Source of the DNA: Herbaspirillum autotrophicum
Lineage (GTDB): Bacteria; Pseudomonadota; Gammaproteobacteria; Burkholderiales; Burkholderiaceae_D
DNA length: 64,000 nucleotides
Assembly (NCBI RefSeq): GCF_001189915.1
Contig: NZ_LFLS01000026.1
Span: forward strand, 22,401 to 86,400
Direction: 5' to 3'
The notes beneath the pieces are model-generated. The model saw only the letters and a list, made by a program, of their open reading frames with translations. It had not been told where the DNA came from and ran no database searches. The position numbers were made by a program, and so were the translations under genes. Numbering within the stretch: position 1 is the first letter of the stretch; every line of letters starts with the position of its first letter. This document shows positions 10,010-23,396 of this stretch, piece after piece.

Positions 10010-11068
10010 ATGAATATCTGGTCCTACATTCTCAAGCGCATCTTGCTGATGCTGCCGACGCTGTTCGGCGTGGTGGCGATTACCTTTGCCGTGGTGCAGT
10101 TTGTACCGGGCGGTCCGGTCGAGCAAGCCTTGACCGAGATGAAAGGCTTGCGCGCCGGCGGCGAAGCATCCGGCGGCGGCGCTTCCCAATATCGCGGCCG
10201 CCAAGGCGTCGACCCCGAACGCGTCAAGGAAATTCAGGCGCTGTACGGTTTCGACAAACCACCGCTGGAACGTTTCTGGCAAATGCTCAAGGGCTTTGCC
10301 ACCTTCAATCTGGGCACGAGTTTTTATCATCACGCGGATGTCTGGACGCTGGTCAAATCCAAGTTGCCGGTATCCATCTCCATCGGCTTGTGGACCTTTT
10401 TCCTGACCTATCTGATTTCGGTGCCGCTCGGCATCGCCAAAGCGGTGCGCGAGGGGAGCCGCTTCGATGGCTGGACCAGCGCGCTGGTGCTGATCGGTTA
10501 TTCGATTCCCGGCTTTGTGCTCGGGGTGTTCTTGCTGGTGGTGTTTGGCGGCGGCAGTTTCCTGCAATGGTTTCCGTTGCGCGGCCTGACTTCGGATAAC
10601 TGGGATACGCTCAGCACCATGGGCAAGATCACCGATTATCTGTGGCACATCACCTTGCCGGTGCTGGCGTCCGTGGCCGGTGCGTTTGCCATCATGACCA
10701 TGCTGACCAGGAATACCTTTCTCGACGAAGTACGCAAGCAGTATGTATTGACCGCGCGCGCCAAGGGCCTGAGCGAGCGCAAGGTGCTGTACAAGCATGT
10801 GTTTCGCAATGCGCTGATTCCACTGGTCACCGGTTTTCCGGCCGCGTTTGTCGGCGCTTTCTTTACCGGCAGTCTGTTGATCGAAACCTTGTTCTCGCTC
10901 GACGGCCTCGGCTTGCTGTCGTATGAGTCAGTGATACGGCGCGACTATCCGGTCGTCATGGGCACCCTGTACTTGTTTACGCTGATCGGATTGGTGGTCA
11001 AGTTGCTTGGCGACTTGTGCTATGTCTGGGCGGACCCGCGGGTCCAGTTTGAAAGTCTGGCGCAATGA
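10010..11068 (+). CDS. yejB: Peptide ABC transporter permease, YejB-like
   Basis: Inner-membrane permease of the Yej importer (DppB/OppB family). The 352 residues begin with the first helix (ILLMLPTLFGVVAITFAVVQ). The conserved EAA loop region is RAKGLSERKVLYKHVFRNAL near residue 250, followed by the last helices. A GGGG-containing ribosome site precedes the ATG. The stop overlaps the next start (ATGA), indicating coupled translation. Confidence 0.93.
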   Translation: MNIWSYILKRILLMLPTLFGVVAITFAVVQFVPGGPVEQALTEMKGLRAGGEASGGGASQYRGRQGVDPERVKEIQALYGFDKPPLERFWQMLKGFATFNLGTSFYHHADVWTLVKSKLPVSISIGLWTFFLTYLISVPLGIAKAVREGSRFDGWTSALVLIGYSIPGFVLGVFLLVVFGGGSFLQWFPLRGLTSDNWDTLSTMGKITDYLWHITLPVLASVAGAFAIMTMLTRNTFLDEVRKQYVLTARAKGLSERKVLYKHVFRNALIPLVTGFPAAFVGAFFTGSLLIETLFSLDGLGLLSYESVIRRDYPVVMGTLYLFTLIGLVVKLLGDLCYVWADPRVQFESLAQ

Positions 11069-12156
11069 ACGTTTCTGTCGAGACCCCTGTCGTTGACGCG
11101 GCGCCATTGCCCGCTGCCGGGCCGGCACCGGCGCCGTCGATTTCTCCATGGCGTCGCCTGTGGCTGCGCTTTCGCCAAAACCGGCGCGGCTACTGGAGCC
11201 TGATCATCTTTCTGCTGCTGTTCGTGATCAGTCTGGGCGCCGAGCTGCTATCCAACGACAAGCCGCTGGTGGCCAGTTATAACGGCAAGTTGCTGTTCCC
11301 GATTGTGCATGACTATTCGGAAAAAGCGTTTGGCGGCGATTTCGAATCACCCGCCGATTATCTCGATCCGTTCATCCGCGACCAATTCCGCAAGCCCGGC
11401 AACTGGGCCATCTATCCGCTCAATAATTACCGTTTCGATACCCTCAATTATTTTGCCAAAGCGCCCAATCCGGCTCCGCCATCTTCCGAAAACTGGCTTG
11501 GCACCGATGATCGCGGACGTGACGTGTTTGCGCGTTTGTTATACGGCTTTCGCATTTCGATTCTGTTCGGGTTGGCGCTGACGCTCACCGGTGTCGTGCT
11601 GGGGCTGATCACCGGCGCGATTCAGGGCTACTTTGCCGGCCGCACCGATTTATTGTTCCAGCGCTTCATGGAAATCTGGAGCTCGATGCCGGAGCTGTAT
11701 CTGCTGATCATCTTTTCATCGATCTTCGAACCCAGCCTGGGTTTGTTGTTGCTGCTCTTGTCCTTGTTCGGCTGGATGGGGTTGTCGGATTACGTGCGCG
11801 CCGACTTCCTGCGCAACCGTCATCTGGAATATGTGCAGGCCGGACGCGCGCTGGGTTTGTCGAATCTGCAAATCATCTGGCGTCATGTGTTGCCGAACAG
11901 CCTGACGCCGATCGTCACGTTTTTGCCGTTCCGCATGAGCGCCGCGATTCTGGCACTGACCAGTCTCGATTTTCTGGGACTGGGCGTGCCGCCGCCGACG
12001 CCGAGCCTGGGCGAGTTGCTGGCGCAGGGCAAGGATAATCTCGATGCCTGGTGGATTTCCTTATCCACCTTTATCGTGCTGACCGTGACCCTGCTGTTGC
12101 TGACCAATATCGGTGATGGTTTGCGCAATGCCCTGGATGTCCGGAGGAAAGCATGA
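11065..12156 (+). CDS. yejE: Peptide ABC transporter permease, YejE-like
   Basis: Second permease of the importer (DppC/OppC family), 363 residues. A Pro/Ala-rich cytoplasmic N-terminus of about 35 residues precedes the first helix. The periplasmic segment of about 90 residues with NWLGTDDRGRDVFARLLYGF is typical of this family. The EAA loop is GRALGLSNLQIIWRHVLPNS. It is slightly longer than the E. coli protein because of the N-terminal tail. Overlaps yejB and yejF by four bases each. Confidence 0.93.
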   Translation: MNVSVETPVVDAAPLPAAGPAPAPSISPWRRLWLRFRQNRRGYWSLIIFLLLFVISLGAELLSNDKPLVASYNGKLLFPIVHDYSEKAFGGDFESPADYLDPFIRDQFRKPGNWAIYPLNNYRFDTLNYFAKAPNPAPPSSENWLGTDDRGRDVFARLLYGFRISILFGLALTLTGVVLGLITGAIQGYFAGRTDLLFQRFMEIWSSMPELYLLIIFSSIFEPSLGLLLLLLSLFGWMGLSDYVRADFLRNRHLEYVQAGRALGLSNLQIIWRHVLPNSLTPIVTFLPFRMSAAILALTSLDFLGLGVPPPTPSLGELLAQGKDNLDAWWISLSTFIVLTVTLLLLTNIGDGLRNALDVRRKA

Positions 12157-13742
12157 ATCTGCTCGATGTCCATAATCTGACGGTGCGCTTCGGCAGCACT
12201 GTCGTGGTCGATGATGTCAGCTTCTCGGTCGCCGCCGGTGAAAAATTTGCGCTGGTCGGCGAGTCCGGTTCCGGCAAGACCGTGAGTGCCTTATCGATTT
12301 TGCGTCTGAATCAGGATGCGCACTACGACGGTCGCATTCTGTTCAATGGCGATGACGTTTTGCAGAAGTCGGAAAACGCCATGCGCCAGGTGCGCGGCAA
12401 TGATGCTGCCATGATTTTTCAAGAGCCGATGACGGCGCTCAATCCCTTGTTCACCATCGGCAATCAGATTGCCGAAGTGTTGATGCAGCACGAAGGATTG
12501 AGCACCAGGGCGGCGGCGCAACGTACTGTCGCCTTGCTGGAAAAAACCGGTATTCCGGAACCGGCGCGGCGGGCGCTGGCATACCCGCATCAATTGTCGG
12601 GGGGCCAGCGCCAGCGCGCGATGATCGCCATGGCACTGGCATGCCGCCCCAAGCTGCTGATCGCCGACGAGCCGACCACCGCGCTTGATGTCACGATTCA
12701 GGTGCAGATACTGGAATTGCTGAACCAGTTGCAGCGCGATGAAAACATGGCGGTGCTGATCATTTCGCATGACCTCAATCTGGTGCGGCATTTTGCCGAC
12801 CGCGTCGGCGTCATGGAAAAAGGCCGGCTGGTGGAAGTCGCCGATACCGGGCAATTGTTCTCGGCGCCGCAACAGCCGTACACCAAAAAGCTGCTGGCCA
12901 GTCAACCGCGCCGCAGTGTCGACGACCTGCCGGCGCAGGCACCGCTGTTATTGCAGGCCGGGAAATTGCGTTGCACCTTTGCCATCGACAAGGGCTGGTT
13001 CCGCAAGCAAGCGTTTGTCGCCGTGGATGATGTCGATCTGCAATTGCACAAAGGTGAAACGCTGGGCATCGTAGGTGAATCGGGCTCTGGCAAGTCGACC
13101 TTGGGCATGGCGTTGTTGCGCTTGTCGAGCGCGACTACCAGCGGCCATATCGGCTTCGACGGCCAAGTCTTGAGCAATATGTCGGCCGCTGCCATCAGGC
13201 CGTTGCGCTCGCGCATGCAAGTGGTGTTTCAGGATCCCTATGCCTCGCTGTCCCCACGCCGCACCATTGAGCAGATTGTCGGTGAAGGACTGGCCTTGCA
13301 TCAGCCGCAGCTCAGCGCTGCCGGGTTGCGCGCGGCGGTGGTCGCCGGACTGGAGGAGGTCGGCTTGTCGACCGATATGCTGAGCCGTTATCCGCATGAA
13401 TTTTCCGGCGGCCAGCGCCAACGTATTGCGATTGCCCGCGCGCTCGTGCTCAAGCCCGAACTGATCTTGCTCGATGAACCGACCTCGGCGCTGGACGTCA
13501 CTGTACAGCAGCAAGTCTTGCAATTGCTGGCGCAGTTGCAGCGCAAGCATGGTCTGGCCTATCTGTTCATCAGTCATGATCTGGCCGTGATCCGCGCCAT
13601 GGCGCATCAGGTGCTGGTCATGAAAGATGGCAAGGTGGTGGAAAGCGGCAGCGCTGTCACGGTACTGGAACGTCCCAGCCACGGCTACACCCAGCGTTTG
13701 CTGGCGGCGGCTACCTATGCGGATGCCGGGGTGCCGGGCTGA
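12153..13742 (+). CDS. yejF: Peptide ABC transporter ATPase with two nucleotide-binding domains, YejF-like
   Basis: Energises the Yej importer at the cytoplasmic face. One chain of 529 residues (same length as E. coli YejF) carries two ATPase domains. The first has Walker [13 protein letters not shown] and signature [15 protein letters not shown]. The second has Walker [15 protein letters not shown] and signature [15 protein letters not shown]; both have LLDEPT/IADEPT Walker B segments and switch histidines (ISHDLN, ISHDLA). It is the last gene of the operon; no clear terminator follows. Confidence 0.94.
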   Translation: MNLLDVHNLTVRFGSTVVVDDVSFSVAAGEKFALVGESGSGKTVSALSILRLNQDAHYDGRILFNGDDVLQKSENAMRQVRGNDAAMIFQEPMTALNPLFTIGNQIAEVLMQHEGLSTRAAAQRTVALLEKTGIPEPARRALAYPHQLSGGQRQRAMIAMALACRPKLLIADEPTTALDVTIQVQILELLNQLQRDENMAVLIISHDLNLVRHFADRVGVMEKGRLVEVADTGQLFSAPQQPYTKKLLASQPRRSVDDLPAQAPLLLQAGKLRCTFAIDKGWFRKQAFVAVDDVDLQLHKGETLGIVGESGSGKSTLGMALLRLSSATTSGHIGFDGQVLSNMSAAAIRPLRSRMQVVFQDPYASLSPRRTIEQIVGEGLALHQPQLSAAGLRAAVVAGLEEVGLSTDMLSRYPHEFSGGQRQRIAIARALVLKPELILLDEPTSALDVTVQQQVLQLLAQLQRKHGLAYLFISHDLAVIRAMAHQVLVMKDGKVVESGSAVTVLERPSHGYTQRLLAAATYADAGVPG

Positions 13743-14048
13743 GGATCGTGCGGACCTGCACCGTGACCTGCGGCTCCGTGTCAGACACCGGCAGACTATT
13801 TTCTACACGCCGATTACGGGAAATGCTATAAAGCAGTACAAATTCCGTTGCAATTCGATATTGTCTGAAAGATAACAATCATCAAGCTCAATGCGTGGTC
13901 TGTATCTGCATTGCCGCCTTGCCGGCAATCGCACTGATCAGGGCCGGCGCATTCAGATACAGGCATTGATGCGGCAACCCGCAGCACCGACCGATTTTCC
14001 GTCTACATCACCAGATATTGCAGCGACAGCATAAGGAGCACGGCTCTT
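13743..14048. other. Intergenic region before the MASE4 kinase
   Basis: No gene is supported. It should contain the kinase promoter. TTGCAA (13849) followed after 17 bases by GATAAC is the best match but weak. Confidence 0.35.
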
Positions 14049-17161
<3,113 letters not shown>

Positions 17162-17165
<4 letters not shown>

Positions 17166-18283
17166 GCAATGTTCATGGGGATGAAAACCGTCAGACCATT
17201 CTGGTGGTGGACGATACGGTGGAGAACCTGAGCGTGATGAATGGTTTGCTGGCAAACGACTATCACGTCAGGATCGCCAACAGCGGCGAGCGGGCGCTGC
17301 AGATCCTGAGTGGCGACAGTTTGCCGGACCTGATTCTGCTCGATGTCATGATGCCCGGCATCAGCGGCTTTGACGTTTGCCGCCGCCTGCACAGCGATCC
17401 CAGAACGGTCAAGATCCCGGTCATCTTTCTGACGGCAAAGGCCGAGATCGAGGATGAGCAGATCGGCTTCGACGTCGGCGCGGTGGATTACATCGTCAAG
17501 CCGATTTCGCCGCCGATCGTGATGGCGCGCGTCAGAACGCATTTGAAGCTGAAAGCGGTGGCCGATTTTCTGGAAGACAAGAACCTGTTTCTGAAGCAGG
17601 AAGTGGAGCGCCGCACGCATGATCTGCAATTGATTCAGGATGCCACCATCATGGCCCTGGCGTCGTTGGCAGAAACCCGCGACAACGAAACCGGCAACCA
17701 TATCCGCCGCACCCAGCAATATGTCCGTTTGCTGGCGAAGCAATTGCAGTCGCATCCGAAATTTGCCGCCGTGCTTGATGACGATACGATACAGATGCTG
17801 TTCAAATCCGCGCCGCTGCACGATATCGGCAAGGTCGGCATTCCCGACCGGATTTTGCTCAAGCCGGGCAAACTGACGACGGAAGAATTCGACATCATGA
17901 AAACCCATACGACACTGGGACGTGATGCCATTGCCGCCGCCGAGAAGGTACTCGATACGCCCAGCAGTTTTTTGCGACTGGCGCGGGAAATCGCCCATTA
18001 CCATCAGGAGCGTTGGGATGGCAGTGGTTATCCTGAAGGGCTGGCCGGGGAAAACATCCCGTTGTCGGCGCGCCTGATGGCATTGGCCGATGTCTATGAT
18101 GCGTTGATATCGCGCCGCATCTACAAGCCGCCATTCCCGCATGACAAGTCGGTCGACATTATCCGGCAGGGACGCGGCCAACATTTTGATCCGGATATCG
18201 TGGATGCTTTTTTGCACATCCAGAATGAGTTTCTGGCGATCGCGGAACGCTATTCAGACAACGAAGCCGACTTTACTCGCTGA
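17162..18283 (+). CDS. Response regulator with HD-GYP c-di-GMP phosphodiesterase domain
   Basis: The 373-residue protein has a receiver domain (D61 in LLDVMMPG; acidic pocket DD at 17-18; Lys113 in VKP). An HD-GYP domain follows, with H180, the HD pair H220-D221 in [13 protein letters not shown] at 279-281, and DGSGYP ending at 291. The metal-ligand motifs are intact, so it is expected to hydrolyse c-di-GMP. It overlaps the hybrid kinase by four bases and is the probable final target of that phosphorelay. A strong terminator follows. Confidence 0.94.
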
Positions 18284-18351
18284 CTGGTGATTGCTGATTG
18301 CAGGCGGGCGCTGACCTGGTCTTCCGATGGCAACGTCTGGCGCAAGACACA

Positions 18352-18385
18352 AAAAAGCCCCGCGACACAACATCGCGGGGCTTTT
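18352..18385. terminator. Bidirectional terminator between the HD-GYP gene and mltD
   Basis: Inverted repeat AAAAAGCCCCGCGA with its complement TCGCGGGGCTTTTT around a 6-7 base loop. A-run and T-run on either side serve both convergent genes. Confidence 0.92.
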
Positions 18386-18422
18386 TACGATTACTACCGG
18401 TATCGTTCGTGTTGCTGGTGTT

Positions 18423-19940
18423 TTACTGTTTTCGCGTGCCGCGTTCGGAAGCCAGCGTGATCGGCGCCGTGGAGGCTTTCTTGATCGTTGTATTGCGGTT
18501 GTTCTTGGCAATCACCGGTGCCTTGCGAATCGGTTTGGCAGGCGAATGCACGACCTGACGCACGCGTACCGGACCGGCGGCTGCCGTGTTGGCAACCTGC
18601 AATTGCAGGCTCTGACCATTGGCCAGAACATCACGATGCAAACCATTCCATTGCTTGATCTGCGCCACGCTGACGCGGTAGCGTCCGGCAATCGACGCCA
18701 GCGTATCGCGCTTGCCGGCCTTGACGTAGATGCGGCGGGTATCCGGCACATCCGGCGCAATCGCCATGCGGGCGTTGTCGGCGACTTCCTGGGTGATATC
18801 GTTTTCCGCCAGCGCCTCGGTCTTCGGTACCAGAATCGTGGAGCCGGCCTTGAGCACCATCCGTGGCGGAATCTGGTTGACGCTGCGGATCACGTCCGGC
18901 GTGGTGCCGAACTTGCTGGCGATGGTTTCGATGCGCTCGCGGGCGCTCGATACGGTGTGCGCAGTCCATGACGACAGTGTCTGGGTCCACTTGCCGATAT
19001 TGGCCTTGAATTTCTCGGCATTGCTTTCCGGCAGCAGAATCTTGGTATCGTCGCCGCCGATGATCACCGGACGGTTGAATTGCGGATTGAGCGCCTTGAA
19101 TTCATCGAGCGACAGTTCGGCCAGTTGCGCGGCGACCTTGACGTCGATATTGCGGGTCTTGCCGATGGTCACGAAGTACGGCTGGTTATCGACCTTGGGC
19201 AGATCGATGCCGTATTCGCCGGGGGTGGCGATGATGTTCTTGACTGCCTGCAGCTTCGGCACGTAATTGCGGGTTTCATTCGGCATCAGCGCCGACAGGC
19301 TGTTGAAGTCGATCGGCAGGCCGGCTGCCAGGTTCTTGTTGATGGCGCGCTGTACCGAGCCTTCGCCCCAGTTGTATGCCGCCAGCGCCAGTTGCCAGTC
19401 GCCGAACATGCCATACAGCTTTTGCAGATAGGTCAGTGCGGCATCGGTCGAGGCCAGTACATCGCGGCGCTCGTCGGTGAACATGTTTTGCTTGAGGTTG
19501 TAATCACGCCCGGTAGAGGGAATGAATTGCCACATGCCGGCGGCTTTGGCGGTCGAATACGCTTGCGGATTGAACGCCGATTCGATGAACGGCAGCAGTG
19601 CCAGTTCGGTCGGCATGCCGCGCTTTTCCAGTTCCTGGACAACGTGGAACAGATAGCGCGAAGCGCGCACGGTCGTGCGTTGAATATAGTCGGGACGCGA
19701 GCTGTACCACTGGGTTTGCGAATCCACCAGCGGATTTTCCAGATCGGGAATGGCAAAACCCTTGCGAATGCGGGCCCAGACGTCGATATCTTGCATGCCC
19801 GGCAGGGCGGAAGTCGGATCGTTGGGATTGATGGCGTTGAACGGCGCGGGGTAAATCGAAATGTCGTTGGCGTGGACGAGGAGCGGGGTACCAAGAGAGA
19901 AGAGTGCGGCAATAGCCAGTTTCTTGAATGTTCGCTGCAT
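18423..19940 (-). CDS. mltD: Membrane-bound lytic murein transglycosylase D
   Basis: Cleaves peptidoglycan glycan strands at the cell envelope. The 505-residue protein starts with a signal peptide (RTFKKLAIAALFSLGTPLLV, no lipobox Cys seen). It then has the family 1 SLT domain with catalytic E120 in LPFIESAFNP and the AAGMWQFIPSTGR motif. Three LysM-like repeats follow (about residues 310-360, 375-420 and 430-480), which bind glycan. A Lys/Arg-rich tail ends the protein. The start was chosen at the signal peptide; a longer in-frame extension has no domain features. Confidence 0.92.
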   Translation of the reverse strand: MQRTFKKLAIAALFSLGTPLLVHANDISIYPAPFNAINPNDPTSALPGMQDIDVWARIRKGFAIPDLENPLVDSQTQWYSSRPDYIQRTTVRASRYLFHVVQELEKRGMPTELALLPFIESAFNPQAYSTAKAAGMWQFIPSTGRDYNLKQNMFTDERRDVLASTDAALTYLQKLYGMFGDWQLALAAYNWGEGSVQRAINKNLAAGLPIDFNSLSALMPNETRNYVPKLQAVKNIIATPGEYGIDLPKVDNQPYFVTIGKTRNIDVKVAAQLAELSLDEFKALNPQFNRPVIIGGDDTKILLPESNAEKFKANIGKWTQTLSSWTAHTVSSARERIETIASKFGTTPDVIRSVNQIPPRMVLKAGSTILVPKTEALAENDITQEVADNARMAIAPDVPDTRRIYVKAGKRDTLASIAGRYRVSVAQIKQWNGLHRDVLANGQSLQLQVANTAAAGPVRVRQVVHSPAKPIRKAPVIAKNNRNTTIKKASTAPITLASERGTRKQ

Positions 19941-20248
19941 GGATGCGGGGTCCTGTGCCTGAGGCCTGATAAGTTGTTTCAGTTCAATATCGCGGCACTT
20001 CCGAAGCGGGTTGGAAGTGTGCTGTCCGGCTTGCAGCGCCTGTGGCGCCGCGCCCATTGCTGCTGAAACAGCCTGTAAGCCAATGAAGAAAGCCGATGAA
20101 GATTTGAAAATAATGATGGAGTGTACGTAAGCCCCTTTTGCCCAGTCAAGTAAAACTTGATGCTTGTTACAAAGCTTAAGCCCTTGATTCGCTTGAGATT
20201 TGTGTGGCAAAGATGGCAAGCAGGATGCAACTGGCGGGACAATGCATA
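19941..20248. other. Intergenic region between gloB and mltD
   Basis: About 300 bases without a supported gene. It should contain the mltD promoter and the end of the gloB transcript. I see no clear hairpin with a T-run. Confidence 0.4.
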
Positions 20249-21043
20249 TTATTTATAGACATTCTTCCATTCGCGCAGCGCCGCCAGCGCTGCCACCGGT
20301 CCGGCTTCGGCCAGCCGGCCGGCGGCCTGCAGGCGGGCAATCACGGCCGCTTCGGTCGCACGCAGAAACGGATTGGTCTGCTGCTCCAGCGCAATGGTGG
20401 AGGGCACGGTGGGCTGGCCGCGATCACGTTTGGCTTGCTCGTCGGCGATGCGTTGTGTCAGCAGCGGGTTGCCGGGTTCGACTTCACGCGCAAAGCGCAG
20501 ATTCGACAGGGTGTATTCGTGGGCGCAATAGACTTTGGTGGCGCCCGGCAATGATGCCAGTTTGGCAAGAGAGTTCAGCATCTGCGCCGGCGTGCCCTCA
20601 AACAGGCGGCCGCAGCCGCCGGCAAACAGGGTGTCGCCGCAAAACAGCCAGTGCTGCTCAGCGGCAACATAGGCAATGTGGCCGCGCGTGTGGCCGGGCA
20701 CATCAAGTACCGACAAGGTCAGCGCCAGTTGCTCGATATATACCGTGTCACCTTCGCCGAGGGGTACCGTGACGGTCGCGATATTTTCATGGGCCGGCCC
20801 ATAAACAGGGACTTTGGCGTGTTTCAGCAATTGCGGTACGCCGCCGACATGGTCAGCATGGTGATGAGTCAGTAGAATAGCGACCAGTGACAAGCCATGT
20901 GCTTCAAGGGCGGCCAGGATCGGTCCGGCATCGCCGGGATCGACCACGGCGGCATGAACGCCATCGTGAATCAACCACAGGTAGTTGTCGTCGAATGCCG
21001 GAACGGTCAACACACTTAATGAATTTTTCGGGAAGGCTGGCAT
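20249..21043 (-). CDS. gloB: Hydroxyacylglutathione hydrolase (glyoxalase II)
   Basis: Hydrolyses S-lactoylglutathione to lactate and glutathione in methylglyoxal detoxification. The 264-residue metallo-beta-lactamase-fold protein has the di-metal motif HxHxDH at residues 60-65 ([10 protein letters not shown]). Later ligands lie in [11 protein letters not shown] and [18 protein letters not shown]. Length is typical. It is divergent from the methyltransferase gene, with only about 10 bases between the starts, so the promoters must overlap the coding ends. Confidence 0.95.
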   Translation of the reverse strand: MPAFPKNSLSVLTVPAFDDNYLWLIHDGVHAAVVDPGDAGPILAALEAHGLSLVAILLTHHHADHVGGVPQLLKHAKVPVYGPAHENIATVTVPLGEGDTVYIEQLALTLSVLDVPGHTRGHIAYVAAEQHWLFCGDTLFAGGCGRLFEGTPAQMLNSLAKLASLPGATKVYCAHEYTLSNLRFAREVEPGNPLLTQRIADEQAKRDRGQPTVPSTIALEQQTNPFLRATEAAVIARLQAAGRLAEAGPVAALAALREWKNVYK

Positions 21044-21053
21044 AGGGCTCGCG

Positions 21054-21827
21054 ATGGATGCAATGTCGGAAAAATCAATTATAGCCCTCGATACCTGGCT
21101 GCAAACGCCAATGGGTAGTTACGTCCGCACACGTGAGCAGAGTTTGCTCAATTCCCTGACGGCCGATATTTTCGGCTTCAATGCGGTGCAGATCGGTTTG
21201 CCGCAGATCAACGCGCTGGAAGCCAACCGCATGCCCTATCGCTGGCTGACCGATACCTGTGTGCCGGCGGTGGCGGTGCCGGGGCGCGAGATTCCGATGG
21301 TGGTGGCGCATGACTTCACGGAATTGCCGTTCGCCAGTCAGAGTCTGGATCTGGTGGTGCTGCCGCACGTACTGGAATTCATTGCCGAGCCGCATCAGGT
21401 ATTGCGCGAGGTGGAGCGGGTGCTGATTCCGGAGGGGCAGGTTATCATCTGCGGTTTCAATCCCACCAGCTTGTGGGGCATGCGCCAGGCCGCCGGCCGT
21501 TTGACCGGCGCGCACTTTTTGCCGCAGAACGGTGAGTTCATTCGCCTGCCGCGCCTGAAAGACTGGCTCAAGTTGCTGAATATGGAAGTCAATCGCGGGC
21601 ATTTCCTGTGTTATGCACCGCCACTGGCAACCGAGGCATGGCTGGAGCGCTTCAGTTTCATGGAACCGGCCGGCGATCGCTGGTGGCCCTATCTGGGCGC
21701 GGTCTATATGGTGCAGGCGATCAAGCGGGTGCAGGGCATGCGCCTGATCGGACCGGCCTGGAGCAAACAAAAGATCAAGGCCCCGAAAGGGGTGCCGGCC
21801 ACCAACAAAATACACAAATCGGAGTAG
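21054..21827 (+). CDS. SAM-dependent methyltransferase, YafS-like
   Basis: Class I methyltransferase of 257 residues. A methyltransferase type 11 core is visible around [20 protein letters not shown] (motif with acidic residue and post-II region) and [15 protein letters not shown]. The substrate is unknown. In E. coli the related yafS also sits beside gloB, rnhA and dnaQ, which supports the family call. The start was chosen at MDAMSEKS after AGGG; a second ATG lies three codons later. Confidence 0.8.
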   Translation: MDAMSEKSIIALDTWLQTPMGSYVRTREQSLLNSLTADIFGFNAVQIGLPQINALEANRMPYRWLTDTCVPAVAVPGREIPMVVAHDFTELPFASQSLDLVVLPHVLEFIAEPHQVLREVERVLIPEGQVIICGFNPTSLWGMRQAAGRLTGAHFLPQNGEFIRLPRLKDWLKLLNMEVNRGHFLCYAPPLATEAWLERFSFMEPAGDRWWPYLGAVYMVQAIKRVQGMRLIGPAWSKQKIKAPKGVPATNKIHKSE

Positions 21828-21835
21828 AAGCAAGC

Positions 21836-22300
21836 ATGGATGAAGTAAAAGAAATCAGCAGCGACAAAGTAGTGATTTATGCCGATGGCGCCTGCAAGGG
21901 CAATCCCGGCACCGGCGGCTGGGGTGCGCTGATGATTGCAGGCGGCCACGAAAAGGAATTGTGCGGCGGCGAACGCAATACCACCAACAACCGCATGGAA
22001 CTGAAGGCGGTGATTGAGGCCTTGAATGCATTGACGCGGCCGTGCGACGTCACGGTATTCACGGATAGCCAGTATGTGCAAAAGGGCATCAGTGAATGGA
22101 TTCACGGCTGGAAGGCGCGCGGCTGGAAAACCGCTGCGCGCGAACCGGTCAAGAATGTCGACCTCTGGCAGGCGCTGGATGCGGCGCAGGCGCAGCACAA
22201 GATCGAATGGCGCTGGATCAAGGGTCATGCCGGTCACGCCGGCAATGAGCGCGCCGACCAGTTGGCCAATCGCGGTGTGGAGCTGGCGCCGCGGCAATAA
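21836..22300 (+). CDS. rnhA: Ribonuclease HI
   Basis: Removes RNA from RNA-DNA hybrids during replication and R-loop clearance. The 154-residue protein has active-site acidic residues D17 ([11 protein letters not shown]), E55 (NNRMELKAV) and D77 (TDSQYV), and a final Asp in GNERADQLA. Length matches E. coli RNase HI. GGAG lies 11 bases upstream. It lies 8 bases after the methyltransferase gene and just before dnaQ, the usual order. Confidence 0.97.
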   Translation: MDEVKEISSDKVVIYADGACKGNPGTGGWGALMIAGGHEKELCGGERNTTNNRMELKAVIEALNALTRPCDVTVFTDSQYVQKGISEWIHGWKARGWKTAAREPVKNVDLWQALDAAQAQHKIEWRWIKGHAGHAGNERADQLANRGVELAPRQ

Positions 22301-22375
22301 ATACCGCTGCCGGTCAGTGCCGGCCGCGGCAGCAAAGCAAGCAACAAAGCAAGCAATAAATAAAGGCAGAGTGTT

Positions 22376-23098
22376 ATGCGACAAATCGTTCTCGATACCG
22401 AAACGACCGGACTGAATGCGCGCAGCGGCGACCGCATCATTGAAATCGGCTGTGTTGAGTTGCTCAACCGCCAGGTGACCGGCAACAATCTGCACCTGTA
22501 CATCAATCCCGAGCGCGATTCGGAAGAAGGCGCGCTGGCGGTGCACGGACTGACCACCGAATTCCTGAGCGACAAACCGAAGTTCGCGCAAATCTCGAAC
22601 GAGTTCATCGAGTATGTGCGCGATGCGGAAATCATCATCCACAACGCCACCTTTGACGTCGGCTTTCTCGACGCCGAATTCAAGCTGCTCGGCTTGCCGC
22701 CATTCAAGGAGCACGTCAGCAATGTGATCGACTCCCTGCAAATGGCCAAGGAAATCCATCCCGGCCGCCGCAACTCGCTCGATGCGCTGTGCGACCGCTA
22801 CGGTATTTCCAACGCCCACCGCACCTTGCACGGCGGTTTGCTGGATGCCGCCTTGCTGGCAGAAGTCTATCTGGCGCTAACGCGCGGCCAGAATTCCCTG
22901 ACCATGGACCTCGGCGACAGCGACGAAGACGGCGCTTCACTGGCAGAACTGGCGCTGACCCCGCTGGCCGATATCATCGTCAAGCCCGCCGGCGAAGAAG
23001 AGATCGGTTTGCACGAAGCCTTGCTGGACGGGCTCGACAAGCAGGTCAAGGGCGCTTGCGTATGGCGTGCGGTACCGGCGGAAACAGAAAATAGTTAA
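22376..23098 (+). CDS. dnaQ: DNA polymerase III epsilon subunit (3'-5' proofreading exonuclease)
   Basis: Proofreads replication errors in the polymerase core. The 240-residue DEDDh exonuclease has ExoI DTETTG (D7, E9), ExoII HNATFDVGFLDAEF and ExoIII-epsilon HGGLLDAALL. A C-terminal tail of about 60 residues likely binds the alpha subunit. Starts with MRQIVLDTETTGL, as in related proteins. Follows rnhA in the same direction. Confidence 0.97.
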   Translation: MRQIVLDTETTGLNARSGDRIIEIGCVELLNRQVTGNNLHLYINPERDSEEGALAVHGLTTEFLSDKPKFAQISNEFIEYVRDAEIIIHNATFDVGFLDAEFKLLGLPPFKEHVSNVIDSLQMAKEIHPGRRNSLDALCDRYGISNAHRTLHGGLLDAALLAEVYLALTRGQNSLTMDLGDSDEDGASLAELALTPLADIIVKPAGEEEIGLHEALLDGLDKQVKGACVWRAVPAETENS

Positions 23099-23114
23099 GT
23101 GCGTGTCGAGAGGC

Positions 23115-23144
23115 TTGTTTATTTCGATTGTTCTGTGAGATAAT
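23115..23144 (+). promoter_or_regulatory. Promoter of tRNA-Val
   Basis: TTGTTT, 18-base spacer, GATAAT (5 of 6), followed by a GC-rich discriminator (TCGGGCCGC) as expected for a stable-RNA promoter. It lies about 75 bases upstream of the mature tRNA. Confidence 0.6.
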
Positions 23145-23218
23145 TCGGGCCGCTTCACGGCGCAGCAGTTTTTCTGCAACGCGGTCGGCGCAAGAGGAAA
23201 TAAAACGAGAAACAAAAC

Positions 23219-23293
23219 GGAAGGTTAGCTCAGGGGTAGAGCACTGCATTCACACTGCAGGGGTCGCAAGTTCGAAACTTGCACTTTCCACCA
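23219..23293 (+). tRNA. tRNA-Val (anticodon CAC)
   Basis: All parts of a cloverleaf can be drawn: acceptor GGAAGGT / ACTTTCC (one G-U), D-arm GCTC / GAGC, anticodon stem CTGCA / TGCAG with loop TTCACAC, T-arm GCAAG-TTCGAAA-CTTGC, and encoded CCA. It reads GTG codons. The 3' half from the anticodon loop onward is duplicated at 35090-35139, so this gene is the integration site of a mobile element. The element restores an intact 3' half here. Confidence 0.97.
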
Positions 23294-23298
23294 GAATT
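23249..23298 (+). repeat. attL: 50-bp direct repeat in tRNA-Val
   Basis: Starts TTCACACTGCAGGGGTCGCA in the anticodon loop and ends 5 bases after CCA. It is identical over 50 bases to the copy at 35090-35139; the flanking bases differ on both sides. This is the core attachment site. Confidence 0.95.
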
Positions 23299-23329
23299 TA
23301 GTTAGTGCAATCAAGCACTTACAGCGAAC

Positions 23330-23358
23330 AAAGCCGACTCTTAGAGGTCGGCTTTTTC
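23330..23358 (+). terminator. Element-borne terminator downstream of tRNA-Val
   Basis: AAGCCGAC / GTCGGCTT stem with an 8-base loop and TTTTT. It lies just inside the element, replacing the host terminator that was pushed to 35142. Confidence 0.85.
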
Positions 23359-23362
23359 GTTT

Positions 23363-23381
23363 GTGGACTTTCTGTGGACTA
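23363..23381 (+). repeat. Arm-type integrase site candidate, left copy
   Basis: GTGGACTTTCTGTGGACTA, a 19-base sequence found again in the same orientation at 34962-34980 near the other end. It contains an internal repeat of GTGGACT. Paired copies near both att sites fit arm sites for the integrase. Confidence 0.6.
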
Positions 23382-23396
23382 ATTGGGCGGTGTTGT